DNA of 50,580 nt from Caulobacter segnis (GCF_003243465.1 NZ_QFQZ01000028.1:1-50580), one strand, 5' to 3'; shown: positions 8,359 through 17,193, numbered from the stretch's first letter. Notes: a model not told the origin generated them from the letters alone. Made by a program: numbers and translations.

Positions 8359-9387
8359 TCAGAGCTTTCGCGCGGGCGGAACCAACTCGATGGCGCGCGG
8401 ATCGCTGCGGCCGATCTCGGCCAGGCCGTAGGTGCGCAGGGCCGTCGCGAACGCCTCGACCTGACCGGTCTTGAAGACGCCGCTGACCGGGGTCGCCGCC
8501 AGCGCCGCATCCGATACCGTCAGCTTGCGCGTCGAGAAGCGGTTCATCTCGGCGACCACCGTCGACAAGGGCTCGCCATCGAACACCAGCCGACCTTGCA
8601 CCCAAGCGGCCTCCTTGGCCGTGTCGATCGAGGCGATCGTCCAGTCCGCGTTGTCGGCGGCCACGAACCGCGAGCCGGCGGACATCTCCACGCGCCTGGG
8701 ACCGTTGGGCGAGGCGCCGGCGATCCGTACGCGTCCCTCGACAAGGGTGACCGAGAGCTTGCCGGGGTCCAGCCTGACGTCGAAAGCCGTCCCGACCGCA
8801 GTAACCGCCTTATCCCCGGCGGCGACGATGAACGGACGCGCCTTGTCTTTGGCCACCTCGAAATAAGCCTGCCCTCTAAGTAGGGTCAGACGTCGCTGCT
8901 GGTCCCAGTGGTGGACGCGAATGGCGGAGTCGGTGCCAAGGGTGACCACCGAATTGTCGGGCAGGCGGAACGTCGAGCGTTCGCCCACGGCGGTGGTGAA
9001 GACAGGCTCGTCGGGCGCGGGAGGGACGGCTTTGTCGCCGGTGAGCCAGCGCCAGCTCAGGGCGGCGCCGCCAGCGGCGGCGATCAAGCCGGCCGCGGCC
9101 AGGCCGAAATCGCGCCGGCTCGGCCGCCGCGGCCGGGAAGCGTCGATGCTCAAGGCGTCTGCTCGCATCGCGGCCAAGGCCGGATCGTCTTCCAGCCGTG
9201 AAAGGTCGTCCCAGGCGGCGTTGACCGCGCCCCAGGCGTCGGCGTGCCGCGGATCGGCGTTCAGCCAGCGCTGGAAGTCGCGCTGGTCTTGCAGCGAGAC
9301 GTCGCCGTCTTGCAGCCGCGCGAACCAGGTCGCCGCCGCGCTAGCCGGGTCTGCGGGTCTCTCGTGCTCCGACGGTGTCGACGTCAT
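8359..9387 (-). CDS. FecR-family anti-sigma/signal transducer (module 2)
   Basis: This 342-residue protein has a DUF4880-like N-terminus at about 15-65 (AATWFARLQDGDVSLQDQRD, ADPRHADAWGAVNAAW). A membrane segment is at about 95-120 (FGLAAAGLIAAAGGAALSW). The FecR domain spans about 130-230 (GERSTFRLPDNSVVTLGTDS, TAVGTAFDVR). A C-terminal STN-like/DUF4974 segment follows at about 265-340 (LSTVVAEMNRFSTRKLTVSD). Its start overlaps the sigma gene by 47 bases. It should couple the STN receptor at 10147 to the sigma factor. Confidence 0.92.
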   Translation of the reverse strand: MTSTPSEHERPADPASAAATWFARLQDGDVSLQDQRDFQRWLNADPRHADAWGAVNAAWDDLSRLEDDPALAAMRADALSIDASRPRRPSRRDFGLAAAGLIAAAGGAALSWRWLTGDKAVPPAPDEPVFTTAVGERSTFRLPDNSVVTLGTDSAIRVHHWDQQRRLTLLRGQAYFEVAKDKARPFIVAAGDKAVTAVGTAFDVRLDPGKLSVTLVEGRVRIAGASPNGPRRVEMSAGSRFVAADNADWTIASIDTAKEAAWVQGRLVFDGEPLSTVVAEMNRFSTRKLTVSDAALAATPVSGVFKTGQVEAFATALRTYGLAEIGRSDPRAIELVPPARKL

Positions 9388-9916
9388 CCTGGTCCCGCAG
9401 GCGTTCGTGCAAGTGCCGAAGCGCCTTCATAACGTGTTTCTCGACAGCGCTGACGGAGACACCCAGGCGCTGGGCGACGAGCTTGTAGCTCATCTCCTCG
9501 AAGCGCACGAGAATGAAAACCCGTCGCGTGCGTTCCGGCAGCGCTTGGATGGCCGCCATCATCCGCGCTACCTGCTCGCGTCCCTGTAAGACGCGCTCGG
9601 GAGACATTTCATCAACGGGGTGATGCGATTCCTGCAGTTCGCAGTGGTCGGAGCGCCGGCGGGCGCGGTCGCGGCGACCGCGATCGATCAGGACATTGGC
9701 CGCCACCTCGAACAGGTAGCCCTCGACATTGCTCACGACGGAGGCCGGGTCGCGCTTCTGAATCCGCAGCAGGACTTCCTGCACAAGGTCCTCGACGTCG
9801 GAGGAAGGCGCACGGCGGGAGAAGAAGGCGCGCAGCGCCGGTATGAAGCGCGTGCCGCTATCGACGAGCGGGGTCGCCTGCGCCTTCGGCGCTTTGTCGC
9901 CCCAGATCATGAACAT
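9341..9916 (-). CDS. ECF RNA polymerase sigma factor, FecI type (module 2)
   Basis: This 191-residue sigma has region 2 at about 35-100 (SSDVEDLVQEVLLRIQKRD, VEGYLFEVAANVLIDRGRR) and region 4 at about 120-175 (LPERTRRVFILVRFEEMSYK, then the HTH VAQRLGVSVSAVEKHVMKAL). Two ATGs are possible, 9916 and 9910. The second sits at the better distance from GAGG. The gene is divergent from the STN receptor across a 230-base gap and overlaps the FecR gene downstream. It probably drives the two receptor genes and perhaps the amidohydrolase. Confidence 0.92.
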   Translation of the reverse strand: MFMIWGDKAPKAQATPLVDSGTRFIPALRAFFSRRAPSSDVEDLVQEVLLRIQKRDPASVVSNVEGYLFEVAANVLIDRGRRDRARRRSDHCELQESHHPVDEMSPERVLQGREQVARMMAAIQALPERTRRVFILVRFEEMSYKLVAQRLGVSVSAVEKHVMKALRHLHERLRDQDDVDTVGARETRRPG

Positions 9917-10146
9917 CGCCTCGGCATGTGACGGTTAGGTGAAATGCTGCCTTCTTGCCTGTCAAGCGTCGTGGGGCGATCGCGGCGACCGCGCGGATGC
10001 TTTCGTCTGTTGCCTAAAGCCTGTGCAACGGGCGATCTTGGCGAGGACGCACGACAACGCCGGAGCGGGCGATACGAAAGTGCGTCATGGTGCGCGCCCT
10101 CGGCCTCGACCGGTCGGAGCCGCGGGGGAGGGTTTGGGAGTCTTTG

Positions 10147-12705
10147 GTGTGCGAGTCGGGAGCGTTGGAGACATCGCGCAGGCATGGACTCGCGAAAGTC
10201 TTGCTGCGCGGACTCGTCGCCTGCGCCCTGGTCCCGGCTGCGGTGTGCGCCGCCCCCGCCTTATCGTCGCAGGCCCCGCGCCGCTTTGACCTGCCGGCGA
10301 TGCCCCTTGGCCAGGCGCTCAACCAGCTCGCCCTCCGCAGCGACCGAGAGATCCTGTTCTCCCCCCGCCTGACTTCGGGCCGCATGAGTCCGGCGCTGAG
10401 CGGGACCTTCACTCCGGAGCAAGCCCTGGCCCAGCTCCTCGCGGGTTCGGGGCTCACCCTGAGAGGCGAGGGGCGCGGCTTCCTGATCGTGCCGGCTTCG
10501 CGGGACAAGGGCGGAGAGCCTTCCGCATCGGTCGTCTCCGTGGTCGATCTCGACGGGGTGATCGTCACGGCGCTGAAGCGCTCGAGCCTCGTCCAGCAGA
10601 CGCCGGTCAGCATGGTCGTGGCCGACGGTGAGCAGCTTGCGCGCCTGGGCGTCACCGATATCGAGCGGGCCGCGCCGATGTTGCCAGGCCTGAAGCTGAT
10701 CTCGACCGCCTTCGGGCGTCGACTTGTGCTTCGCGGCGTTTACGGGGCGGGAGAGGCGACCACAGGCCTCTATTACGACGAGACCCCAATGACCGGTCCC
10801 GTGGGCACGACCGCCGACCCGGGCGTGATGGCGCCGGAACTGGCCCTGGTGGATGTGGAGCGGATCGAGCTCCTGCGAGGCCCGCAGGGGACGCTATACG
10901 GTTCGGGGGCGATGGGCGGCGCCTTGCGAATCTTGTTCAAGCGTCCCGATCTCGAAAACGACACCGGAGCCCTGGCGATGTCGGCCGCCAGCCTCGCGCA
11001 TGGCGGCGAGGCCGTCAGCGGCAGCGCGGTCATGAACGCCGTGGCGCTGCCCGAAGCCTTGGCGCTTCGCCTGACGGCCTACGACCAGCGCCAGCCCGGC
11101 GTGATCGATAATGTTCGGCTGGGTCTGTCAGATGTGGATGGCGTGCGCACCCGCGGCGTTCGCGCCGCCGTCCTCTGGCAAGGCGGTCCCCAGGTCTCGG
11201 CCCTGATCTCGGCCGCCCATCAATCCAGCCGTCGAGACGATATCGCGGCCTGGAACGATACGGCCGGTCCCTGGAGAACGGTCCACGCGGGGCGCGCGCC
11301 GTTCGACAGCGACATCGACCTGGCGTCGGTCGTGCTGAAGTGGCGCGGTCACGCCGTCGACGTCACCGCCGTCTCGTCCTGGTATCGCTGGGCGCTAGTC
11401 CGCCGCTCCGACTACAGCGGCGTCTTGATCGGCGAGCGGACCAACGCCGCCGGCTGCATGCGCATGTTCTCCATCGCTGCGGCCTGCGACGCCACGCAGA
11501 TGGCCAGCTATTCGGCCTACGTCGACAGCGTCTATCCCGCGATCCTGAACCAGCCGGCGGAACTGACCGCCCGGATCCACGAAATCCGCGCCGCCTCGTC
11601 TGGTCCCGGGCCTATTGGTTGGAGTCTCGGCGCCTATAGCGAGGTCCGCGAGGACTACATCGACAGCCAAGTCCGCCACGTCGATCCCGCGACCGGCGCC
11701 CCGGTGGAGCCGCCGGTGCTGATCGGTCGACGCGGCATCGAGAACCGTCTGTCCCAGACCGCCGTCTTTGGCGAGCTTTCCTATGCCTTCGCGCCGGGTG
11801 GAGAATTGACGGTCGGCGCGCGGCGTTTCGACTACGTCAAGCGCGATCGGGGCGGGGTGCAGATCGCCAATGTGATTTCCGGCACCTGGATGGACTACGC
11901 CATCGACGCCCGCAGTCGCGAACGCGGCTGGAGCCTTAAGGCGCTGGCTTCGCGCCAGCTTGCGCCCGGGCTCTTCGCCTACGCGCAGATGTCCCAGGGG
12001 TTTCGGCCGGGCGGCGTCAATGTGGTTCCGGGACTGCCCGAGGCCCTGGCCGTCTACCGCTCCGACCGCCTCGACAACGCTGAGCTAGGGCTGAAAGGCC
12101 AGAGCGCGGACCGCCGCTTCTCGCTGAACCTGGCGCTCTATCGCGCGCGCTGGCGGGACATGCAGTATGCGGCCCAGACTCAGAACCGCGCTTTCAACTA
12201 TGTCACCAATATCGGCGCCGCGCGCATTCAGGGTCTCGAATTGGAAGGCGTCGCGCAGCGACTGGCTGGGTGGGAGCTCGCAGGCAGCCTGACCCTCACA
12301 GACGCGCGCCTGACCGCCGATCAGTTGAGCAACAGCGCCATAGGCCTTGGACGTGCAGGCGATCGCCTGCCGATCGTGCCAAGGCTCACGGCTTCGGCGA
12401 GCCTCGAGCGGCGCTGGAAGTTCGGCGATGGTCTTGTCGGCCGCTTGCGGTTCGACGGCTTCTATGCGGGCCTGGCCCGGTCAGCCTTCAATGCGGCCAA
12501 TCCGGACTATCTGAAGATGGGCGGCTATGCGGTCTTCGGCGTCAGCGCCGGCTTCGAGAAGGCCGCCTGGAGCGTCGATCTGGGCATCGAGAACCTTCTG
12601 GATCGCGCCGGGCGGGCGGTGGCGGCGCGAAACGCGTCAGGACCGATCGAGTATTTCGGCGTCCTGCCGCGCGCCGCGCGGCTGACGGTCGAACGCCGTT
12701 TCTGA
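10147..12705 (+). CDS. TonB-dependent transducer/receptor with STN domain (module 2, first paralogue)
   Basis: This 852-residue receptor was given the GTG start at 10147 because GGGAG lies six bases before it. An ATG at 10087 would add 20 residues but has no ribosome-binding site. The signal peptide LLRGLVACALVPAAVCAAP is followed by an STN domain at about 45-115 (FDLPAMPLGQALNQLALRSD). The TonB-box/plug region is VIVTALKRSSLVQQTPVSMV and LVLRGVYGAGEATTGLYYDE. The barrel ends VERRF. It is clearly paralogous to the next gene, which shares the ALKRS, GEAT.GLYYDET and GTLYGSG.MGG motifs but has no STN. It is the presumed ligand sensor for the divergent sigma/FecR pair. Confidence 0.92.
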   Translation: MCESGALETSRRHGLAKVLLRGLVACALVPAAVCAAPALSSQAPRRFDLPAMPLGQALNQLALRSDREILFSPRLTSGRMSPALSGTFTPEQALAQLLAGSGLTLRGEGRGFLIVPASRDKGGEPSASVVSVVDLDGVIVTALKRSSLVQQTPVSMVVADGEQLARLGVTDIERAAPMLPGLKLISTAFGRRLVLRGVYGAGEATTGLYYDETPMTGPVGTTADPGVMAPELALVDVERIELLRGPQGTLYGSGAMGGALRILFKRPDLENDTGALAMSAASLAHGGEAVSGSAVMNAVALPEALALRLTAYDQRQPGVIDNVRLGLSDVDGVRTRGVRAAVLWQGGPQVSALISAAHQSSRRDDIAAWNDTAGPWRTVHAGRAPFDSDIDLASVVLKWRGHAVDVTAVSSWYRWALVRRSDYSGVLIGERTNAAGCMRMFSIAAACDATQMASYSAYVDSVYPAILNQPAELTARIHEIRAASSGPGPIGWSLGAYSEVREDYIDSQVRHVDPATGAPVEPPVLIGRRGIENRLSQTAVFGELSYAFAPGGELTVGARRFDYVKRDRGGVQIANVISGTWMDYAIDARSRERGWSLKALASRQLAPGLFAYAQMSQGFRPGGVNVVPGLPEALAVYRSDRLDNAELGLKGQSADRRFSLNLALYRARWRDMQYAAQTQNRAFNYVTNIGAARIQGLELEGVAQRLAGWELAGSLTLTDARLTADQLSNSAIGLGRAGDRLPIVPRLTASASLERRWKFGDGLVGRLRFDGFYAGLARSAFNAANPDYLKMGGYAVFGVSAGFEKAAWSVDLGIENLLDRAGRAVAARNASGPIEYFGVLPRAARLTVERRF

Positions 12706-12801
12706 GCATCGCCTTTTTGCCGGCGCGAGGTGAGGGAACCTGTCGGGCTTGCGTCTGATCCTACAGGCCGCCGGCGAGCGGACCGACAAGAGGGGATCAA
12801 C

Positions 12802-15105
12802 ATGATGCAGTTTCGAGGGCTTCGGGCCCTGGCCCTGGGCGCCACCGCGCTCAGCAGCCTGATGGCGAGCCAGGCGCTGGCCCAGCAGGCGTCCGACGGC
12901 GCCACGATCGAGGAAGTGGTCGTCACCGCGCTGAAGCGCTCCACCACGGTCCAGACCACGCCGATCAGCGTCAGCGCCGTGACCGAGAAGTCGCTGCAGG
13001 CCCTCGGGGCCTCGGGCATCCAAGACTATTTCCGCACCGTGCCGAACCTGCAGGTGGACGGCAACTCGCCCACCAGCCGCCGGCTGACCCTGCGCGGCGT
13101 GCGCAGCGCCGGCGAGGCCACGGTCGGCCTTTACTATGACGAAACCCCGCTGACGGGTCCGGCCGGCACGACCGCCGACGCCAGCTCGACCAGCGCCGAT
13201 GTCAACCTGTTCGACGCCGAGCGCATCGAGGTGCTGCGCGGTCCGCAGGGCACCCTTTACGGTTCGGGATCGATGGGCGGCACCCTGCGGGTGATCCTCA
13301 ACAAGCCCGACAGCAGCCGCTACGCCGGCGCCGTCGAGGCCCAGGGCAATTCCGTCAAGGGCGGCAGCAACGGCTATTCGGTCAAGGGCATGGTCAATGT
13401 GCCGCTGATCGAGGACAAGCTCGCCGCCCGCCTCGTGCTCTACAAGACCGAGGGCGGCGGCTATGTCGACGACGTGCTGCTGAAGAAGAAGGACATCAAC
13501 GACCAGCACTCCAGCGGCGGTCGCCTGATGCTGGGCTTCACGCCGACCGAGAACCTGACGATCAACGCCACCGGCCTCTACCAGAAGACCATGCTGGATG
13601 GGCAAAACACCTGGTATCCGGCGCTGGGCAAGGAAGCCTATTCGACGAATGCTCGCGTGATCGCTCCAACCAGCGACAACCTGCGGCTCTATAACGTCAC
13701 CGGCAAGTGGGACCTGGACTTCGCCACGATCACGGCCACCTCGTCCTATTACAAGTGGACGCTGCTGCGGAACTCCGACTACAGCCCGACGCTGTCTGGC
13801 AGCCGCGCGAACGCCACCGCCTGCCGTAACTGGGTGGCTGGCGGACCGGCCCCGACCGGCTCCACCAACCCGGCCTGCACCGCGGCCCAGCTCAGCGCCT
13901 TCACCGCCTACGCCGACAGCCGCATCCCTGGCGCATTGTACCAGCCGATGGGCCTGACCTCGTGGAACCACGAGCTGCGCGCCAACGGCTCGCTGTTCGA
14001 CGACAAGGTCGACTGGACCGCTGGCGTCTATCTTGAGAAGCGTGACGACTACATCGAGAGCAAGGTCGCCAAGGGCGACGCGGCCACCGGCATCATCAAC
14101 CCGAACGATCTGACCGCCTGGCGTCATGTCGGCACCGAGACCAAGCAGACCGCCTTCTTCGGCGAAGTTTCCTACAAGCCGGTCGAGAAGCTGACCCTGA
14201 CCGGCGGCCTGCGCCGCTTCAAGTACGACAAGACGGTCTCGGGCCAGGTGCTGATCAGCAACTTCATCACCCAGTCCTATGTCGGTCCGGCCGCCGAAGT
14301 CGACGCCAGCGCCGATGGCTGGGTCAGCAAGCTGAACGCCTCGTACCAAGTCACTTCGGACATCATGGTCTACACCGTGGCGGCCAAGGGCTTCCGTCCG
14401 GGCGGCGCCAACAACGTGCCGGGCCTGGCCAGCGCGCTGTTGGCCTATCAGCCCGACAGCCTCTGGAACTACGAAGGGGGCGTCAAGAGCCAGTGGTTCG
14501 ATCGTCGCCTGACCCTGAATGCGGCGGCCTATCAGATCGATTGGTCGAACATGCAGATCTCGGCGACGAGCGCCAACGGCGCCTTCAGCTACCTGACCAA
14601 CGCCGGCAAGGCCAAGATCAAGGGCTTCGAGATCGAGGCCACGGCCCGTCCGATCCAGGGCCTGACGATCAGCGGCACCGCCGCGGTGGTCGACGCCAAG
14701 CTGACCGAGGACCAGGCCAACTCGACGATCCTGATCACCGGCTCGACCGGCCTGCGCGGCGACAAGTTCCCGAACGTGGCCAAGTACAGCGGCTCTGCGT
14801 CGGTTGAGTACACCTGGCCGATCCAGGGCGAGCTGAACGGGCTGGTCCGCGCCGACTACGCCTATGTCGGCGAGTCCGCCTCGCAGTTCCGTCCGACCTA
14901 CGTCTATTACGAAAAGCAGGGCGACTACGGCTATGCGAACGTGCGGGCCGGCGTCGAAGGCGCCGACTGGGGCGCATATCTCTTCGTCAACAATCTGACC
15001 GACGAGGTCGGCTTGATGAGCGTGACCTCGGCGGTCAACAACCCCAAGCAGGTTGTCAGCATCGCCCCTCGCACCGCCGGCTTCCAGGTGCGCAAGCGCT
15101 TCTAG
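12802..15105 (+). CDS. TonB-dependent receptor without STN domain (module 2, second paralogue)
   Basis: This 767-residue protein starts at ATG 12802 after AGAGGGG, with signal peptide MMQFRGLRALALGATALSSL ending ASQALA. The plug has EEVVVTALKRSTTVQTTPIS and LRGVRSAGEATVGLYYDETP. The barrel ends QVRKRF. The FRPGGANNVPGLASALLAYQ segment matches the same part of the upstream paralogue (FRPGGVNVVPGLPEALAVY). Receptors of the VQTTPIS type import diverse small ligands. Lack of an STN domain means it can transport but not signal. The 96-base gap suggests co-transcription with the sensor paralogue. Confidence 0.92.
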   Translation: MMQFRGLRALALGATALSSLMASQALAQQASDGATIEEVVVTALKRSTTVQTTPISVSAVTEKSLQALGASGIQDYFRTVPNLQVDGNSPTSRRLTLRGVRSAGEATVGLYYDETPLTGPAGTTADASSTSADVNLFDAERIEVLRGPQGTLYGSGSMGGTLRVILNKPDSSRYAGAVEAQGNSVKGGSNGYSVKGMVNVPLIEDKLAARLVLYKTEGGGYVDDVLLKKKDINDQHSSGGRLMLGFTPTENLTINATGLYQKTMLDGQNTWYPALGKEAYSTNARVIAPTSDNLRLYNVTGKWDLDFATITATSSYYKWTLLRNSDYSPTLSGSRANATACRNWVAGGPAPTGSTNPACTAAQLSAFTAYADSRIPGALYQPMGLTSWNHELRANGSLFDDKVDWTAGVYLEKRDDYIESKVAKGDAATGIINPNDLTAWRHVGTETKQTAFFGEVSYKPVEKLTLTGGLRRFKYDKTVSGQVLISNFITQSYVGPAAEVDASADGWVSKLNASYQVTSDIMVYTVAAKGFRPGGANNVPGLASALLAYQPDSLWNYEGGVKSQWFDRRLTLNAAAYQIDWSNMQISATSANGAFSYLTNAGKAKIKGFEIEATARPIQGLTISGTAAVVDAKLTEDQANSTILITGSTGLRGDKFPNVAKYSGSASVEYTWPIQGELNGLVRADYAYVGESASQFRPTYVYYEKQGDYGYANVRAGVEGADWGAYLFVNNLTDEVGLMSVTSAVNNPKQVVSIAPRTAGFQVRKRF

Positions 15106-15118
15106 GGCGCTTGGGCCA

Positions 15119-15146
15119 GCGCGCGTTCGAGAGATCGAACGCGCGC
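15119..15146. terminator. 12-bp hairpin with a GAGA (GNRA-type) loop after the receptor pair
   Basis: GCGCGCGTTCGA (15119-15130) pairs perfectly with 15135-15146 around the loop GAGA, 13 bases after the receptor stop. No T run follows, so it may act as a Rho-assisted terminator or an mRNA 3'-end stabiliser. Confidence 0.6.
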
Positions 15147-15299
15147 GACCTGAAGGAGCGAAATGCCGTCGGTTCGGGTTGCTCGCCTTGAAGCCGACGG
15201 ACCTGCGTGAGGCGGCGGTGGGCGTAGCTTCGATCGTGTCGAAAAGAGTCGAAGTCTCTTACCCGCAGCCAATCTGACCTTAGCCAGACCCGCCAGCTC

Positions 15300-15557
15300 T
15301 TAACGGCTGGCCGCGCGCGACCCGTGAACCAGCGCCTGGGCGGCGATCGCCGCCTGCGTGCGGTTGTGGACATTGAGCTTGCGCATCAGGGCGGTCATGT
15401 GGGCCTTGACCGTGGCCTCGGCGATGCCGAGATCGAAAGCGATCTGCTTGTTCAGCAGGCCCGAGTTCACGCCCTCCAGAACCTTCATCTGGGTAGGCGT
15501 CAGGCCACAGAGCGCCGTTTCCAGGTTGCGATCCTTGGCGCGAACTTCCGTGGTCAT
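15300..15557 (-). CDS. Small stand-alone LuxR-type HTH regulator
   Basis: This 85-residue protein starts at ATG 15557, with AAGGGGAT nine bases before it. Almost the whole protein is a GerE/LuxR DNA-binding domain: LTPTQMKVLEGVNSGLLNKQ, then IAFDLGIAEATVKAHMTALM, then RKLNVHNRTQAAIAA. There is no receiver or ligand-binding domain. The frame stays open upstream to 15806, but that part has no recognisable domain and crosses the promoter region. It is divergent from the GntR gene. Proteins this short must act as bare DNA-binding units or through partners. Confidence 0.8.
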   Translation of the reverse strand: MTTEVRAKDRNLETALCGLTPTQMKVLEGVNSGLLNKQIAFDLGIAEATVKAHMTALMRKLNVHNRTQAAIAAQALVHGSRAASR

Positions 15558-15698
15558 GTCCGATCCCCTTGCTTCATCCCTGCGCACCCTTCTTGTGGCG
15601 GTGCGTCCCCAGCTGGCTGATCGCCGGCGCTTGGTCGCTCCGGTCGAGTCACGCTGAGACACTAGTGTTATCTGTTGGACAAGTTCAAGCGATTTCGA

Positions 15699-15755
15699 CG
15701 ATGTGAACGTGAACATCGGCGCTATTATCGCCAACAACCAAAACCTGTCATACAG
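15699..15755. promoter_or_regulatory. Divergent control region with two palindromic elements
   Basis: The 296-base gap between the LuxR-type and GntR genes holds CGATGT-N8-ACATCG (15699-15718) and CTGTCATACAG (15745-15755). The second has the GT-N3-AC core typical of FadR-subfamily GntR operators, so autoregulation by the downstream GntR protein is a reasonable guess. No clear -35/-10 pair could be assigned. Confidence 0.4.
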
Positions 15756-15853
15756 ATTTAGGCCATCCCGCGCCAAGCGGCCGCAGCTTGGCGTAAGCTT
15801 TGCCAACCGGAGCGAATGGCCCGATGGTGTTGAAAAATTGGGAGATCTGCGGA

Positions 15854-16531
15854 ATGAGCGAAGGCCGTCTGGCGGACCGGGCCTATACGGGCATCGTCGA
15901 GATGATCAACAGCGACGGCCTGGAGGTTGGCGATCGTCTGCCGTCGGAGTCGCGCCTGGCCGAGATGTTTGGCGTTTCGCGCACCGTCGTGCGTGAGGCG
16001 CTGGTCCGCCTCGCCGCCGACGGCATCACCGAGGCCCGGCGCGGCGCCGGCTCCTATGTGAAGAGCCGGCCTTCCGACAAGCTGGGCGCCTACATGCCCC
16101 TGTCGGAGCTGCCGTCAACGCTGGGGAGCTACGAAGTGCGCTTCGTGCTGGAGGGCGAGGCCGCCCGTCTGGCGGCGGTGCGCCGCTCGAGCGAGGAAAT
16201 GGCCCGGATCGAGGAGGCGCTGGCGCGGCTGCGCGCGGCGCTGCTGTCGAACGCCCCCGCGCATGCCGAGGACATGGATCTGCATCGTCAGATCGTTCTG
16301 GCCACCGCCAACCCGGCCTTCTTGGTCGCCTTCGAGGCGCTGGAGGCCGATGTCGACCGGATCATGCGTGCGGGAGTGGATATCTCGCGCTCCCGACCGC
16401 CCGAAGCCATCGGCGAAATGATGCGCGAGCACGAGATGATCGTCGAAGCCATCCGCGCCCAGGACGGAGACGGCGCGGCCCTGGCCATGCGCTGGCATCT
16501 GTCGCGAGGTCGCAAGCGGCTGATGCCTTAG
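15854..16531 (+). CDS. GntR-family transcriptional regulator, FadR subfamily
   Basis: This 225-residue regulator has a winged HTH at about 5-75 (LPSESRLAEMFGVSRTVVRE, then ALVRLAADGITEARRGAGSY). The FCD ligand domain at about 95-220 has the metal/acid-site residues EVRFVLEGEAARLAA, DLHRQIVLATANP, and EHEMIVEAIRAQDGDGAALA followed by MRWHL. ATG 15854 is preceded by GGAG at nine bases. An ATG at 15824 would add ten residues. FCD proteins usually sense sugar acids or related carboxylates. It converges on gluconokinase with only ten bases between the stops, so gluconate or a uronate derivative is a natural candidate effector (inference). Confidence 0.9.
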   Translation: MSEGRLADRAYTGIVEMINSDGLEVGDRLPSESRLAEMFGVSRTVVREALVRLAADGITEARRGAGSYVKSRPSDKLGAYMPLSELPSTLGSYEVRFVLEGEAARLAAVRRSSEEMARIEEALARLRAALLSNAPAHAEDMDLHRQIVLATANPAFLVAFEALEADVDRIMRAGVDISRSRPPEAIGEMMREHEMIVEAIRAQDGDGAALAMRWHLSRGRKRLMP

Positions 16532-16541
16532 CGCCTGTTGG

Positions 16542-17084
16542 TCAGAGGCGGCGCTCGCCCAGCCAGTCGCGCGTGATCTGGCTCAGCCGCTCGGGTGGCA
16601 AGCCGGCGTCCAGTGTGAAGATCGCCTCGTCCGGCTCGGGGCGTTCCAGGGTGGCGAGTTGGCTGTCTAGCAGGCTCGCCGGCATGTAGTGGGCGGAGCG
16701 CCGGGTCAGGCGTCCGAGAATATCCTCGTAACCGGCGTCCAGCAGGACGAAGTATGTCGGGGCGGGAATAGCCGCCCGCAGTCGGTCGCGATAGGATCGG
16801 CGCAGGGCCGAGCAGGCCGCCACGACCGGGCCGCCCGACGCCAGGGCCTCGCCGACGGCCGCCGCCAGACGGTCAAGCCAGGGCCAGCGGTCATTGTCGT
16901 CAAGGGCCTGGCCAGCGCGCATCTTCGCCACCGCCTGGAGGTCGTGGAAATCGTCGCCTTCGAGGAAGGGGCAGTCCAGGTCCCGCGCCAGAAGGCTCCC
17001 CAAGGTGGACTTGCCGCATCCGCTGACGCCCATGGCGAAGAGGACGAAACCTGAGTCAGCGGCGAAAGGATGGGGCGGTGGCAC
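16542..17084 (-). CDS. gntK: Gluconokinase
   Basis: This P-loop kinase phosphorylates gluconate to 6-phosphogluconate for the Entner-Doudoroff pathway. Motifs in order are MGVSGCGKSTLGSLLA (Walker A), EGDDFHDLQAVAKMRAGQAL, DNDRWPWLDRLA, ACSALRRSYRDRLR and HYMPASLLDSQLATLE, all diagnostic of GntK. The GTG start at 17084 gives 180 residues, the usual length. The frame continues open to 17186, but that extension would run through the operator at 17178-17193. It is divergent from the beta-helix genes and could share their operator. Gluconate could come from the PQQ glucose dehydrogenase at 31571 or from lactone hydrolysis. Confidence 0.9.
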   Translation of the reverse strand: MPPPHPFAADSGFVLFAMGVSGCGKSTLGSLLARDLDCPFLEGDDFHDLQAVAKMRAGQALDDNDRWPWLDRLAAAVGEALASGGPVVAACSALRRSYRDRLRAAIPAPTYFVLLDAGYEDILGRLTRRSAHYMPASLLDSQLATLERPEPDEAIFTLDAGLPPERLSQITRDWLGERRL

Positions 17085-17177
17085 GCATTGTCCCGAGGCT
17101 GGCGGCCCCGTCTCTGTCGCGGTGTCGACATATGGGGCCCTTCCACGGGTTCTACTCACGTGCCAGCGAGGCGTAAC

Positions 17178-17193
17178 TACGACCATGGTCGAG
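17178..17193. promoter_or_regulatory. Operator copy A in the gntK/beta-helix divergent region
   Basis: TACGACCATGGTCGAG contains the perfect 12-bp palindrome CGACCATGGTCG (17180-17191). The same 14 bases, TACGACCATGGTCG, recur at 23381 before the receptor of this locus. It lies 57 bases before the first beta-helix gene and 94 bases before the gntK start. A half-site ATGGTCGA is repeated at 17223. The likely binder is the LacI protein at 26589 or the GntR protein at 15854. Confidence 0.7.

Noticed and set aside
12736..12760. GGAAC followed by 16 bases, as a possible EcfG-type promoter
   Set aside because: The -10 position reads TGAT rather than CGTT, two mismatches, so it is not supported.
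12730..12801. N-terminal extension of the second module-2 receptor
   Set aside because: The residues before ATG 12802 are not signal-peptide-like, while MMQFRG after AGAGGGG begins a typical one.
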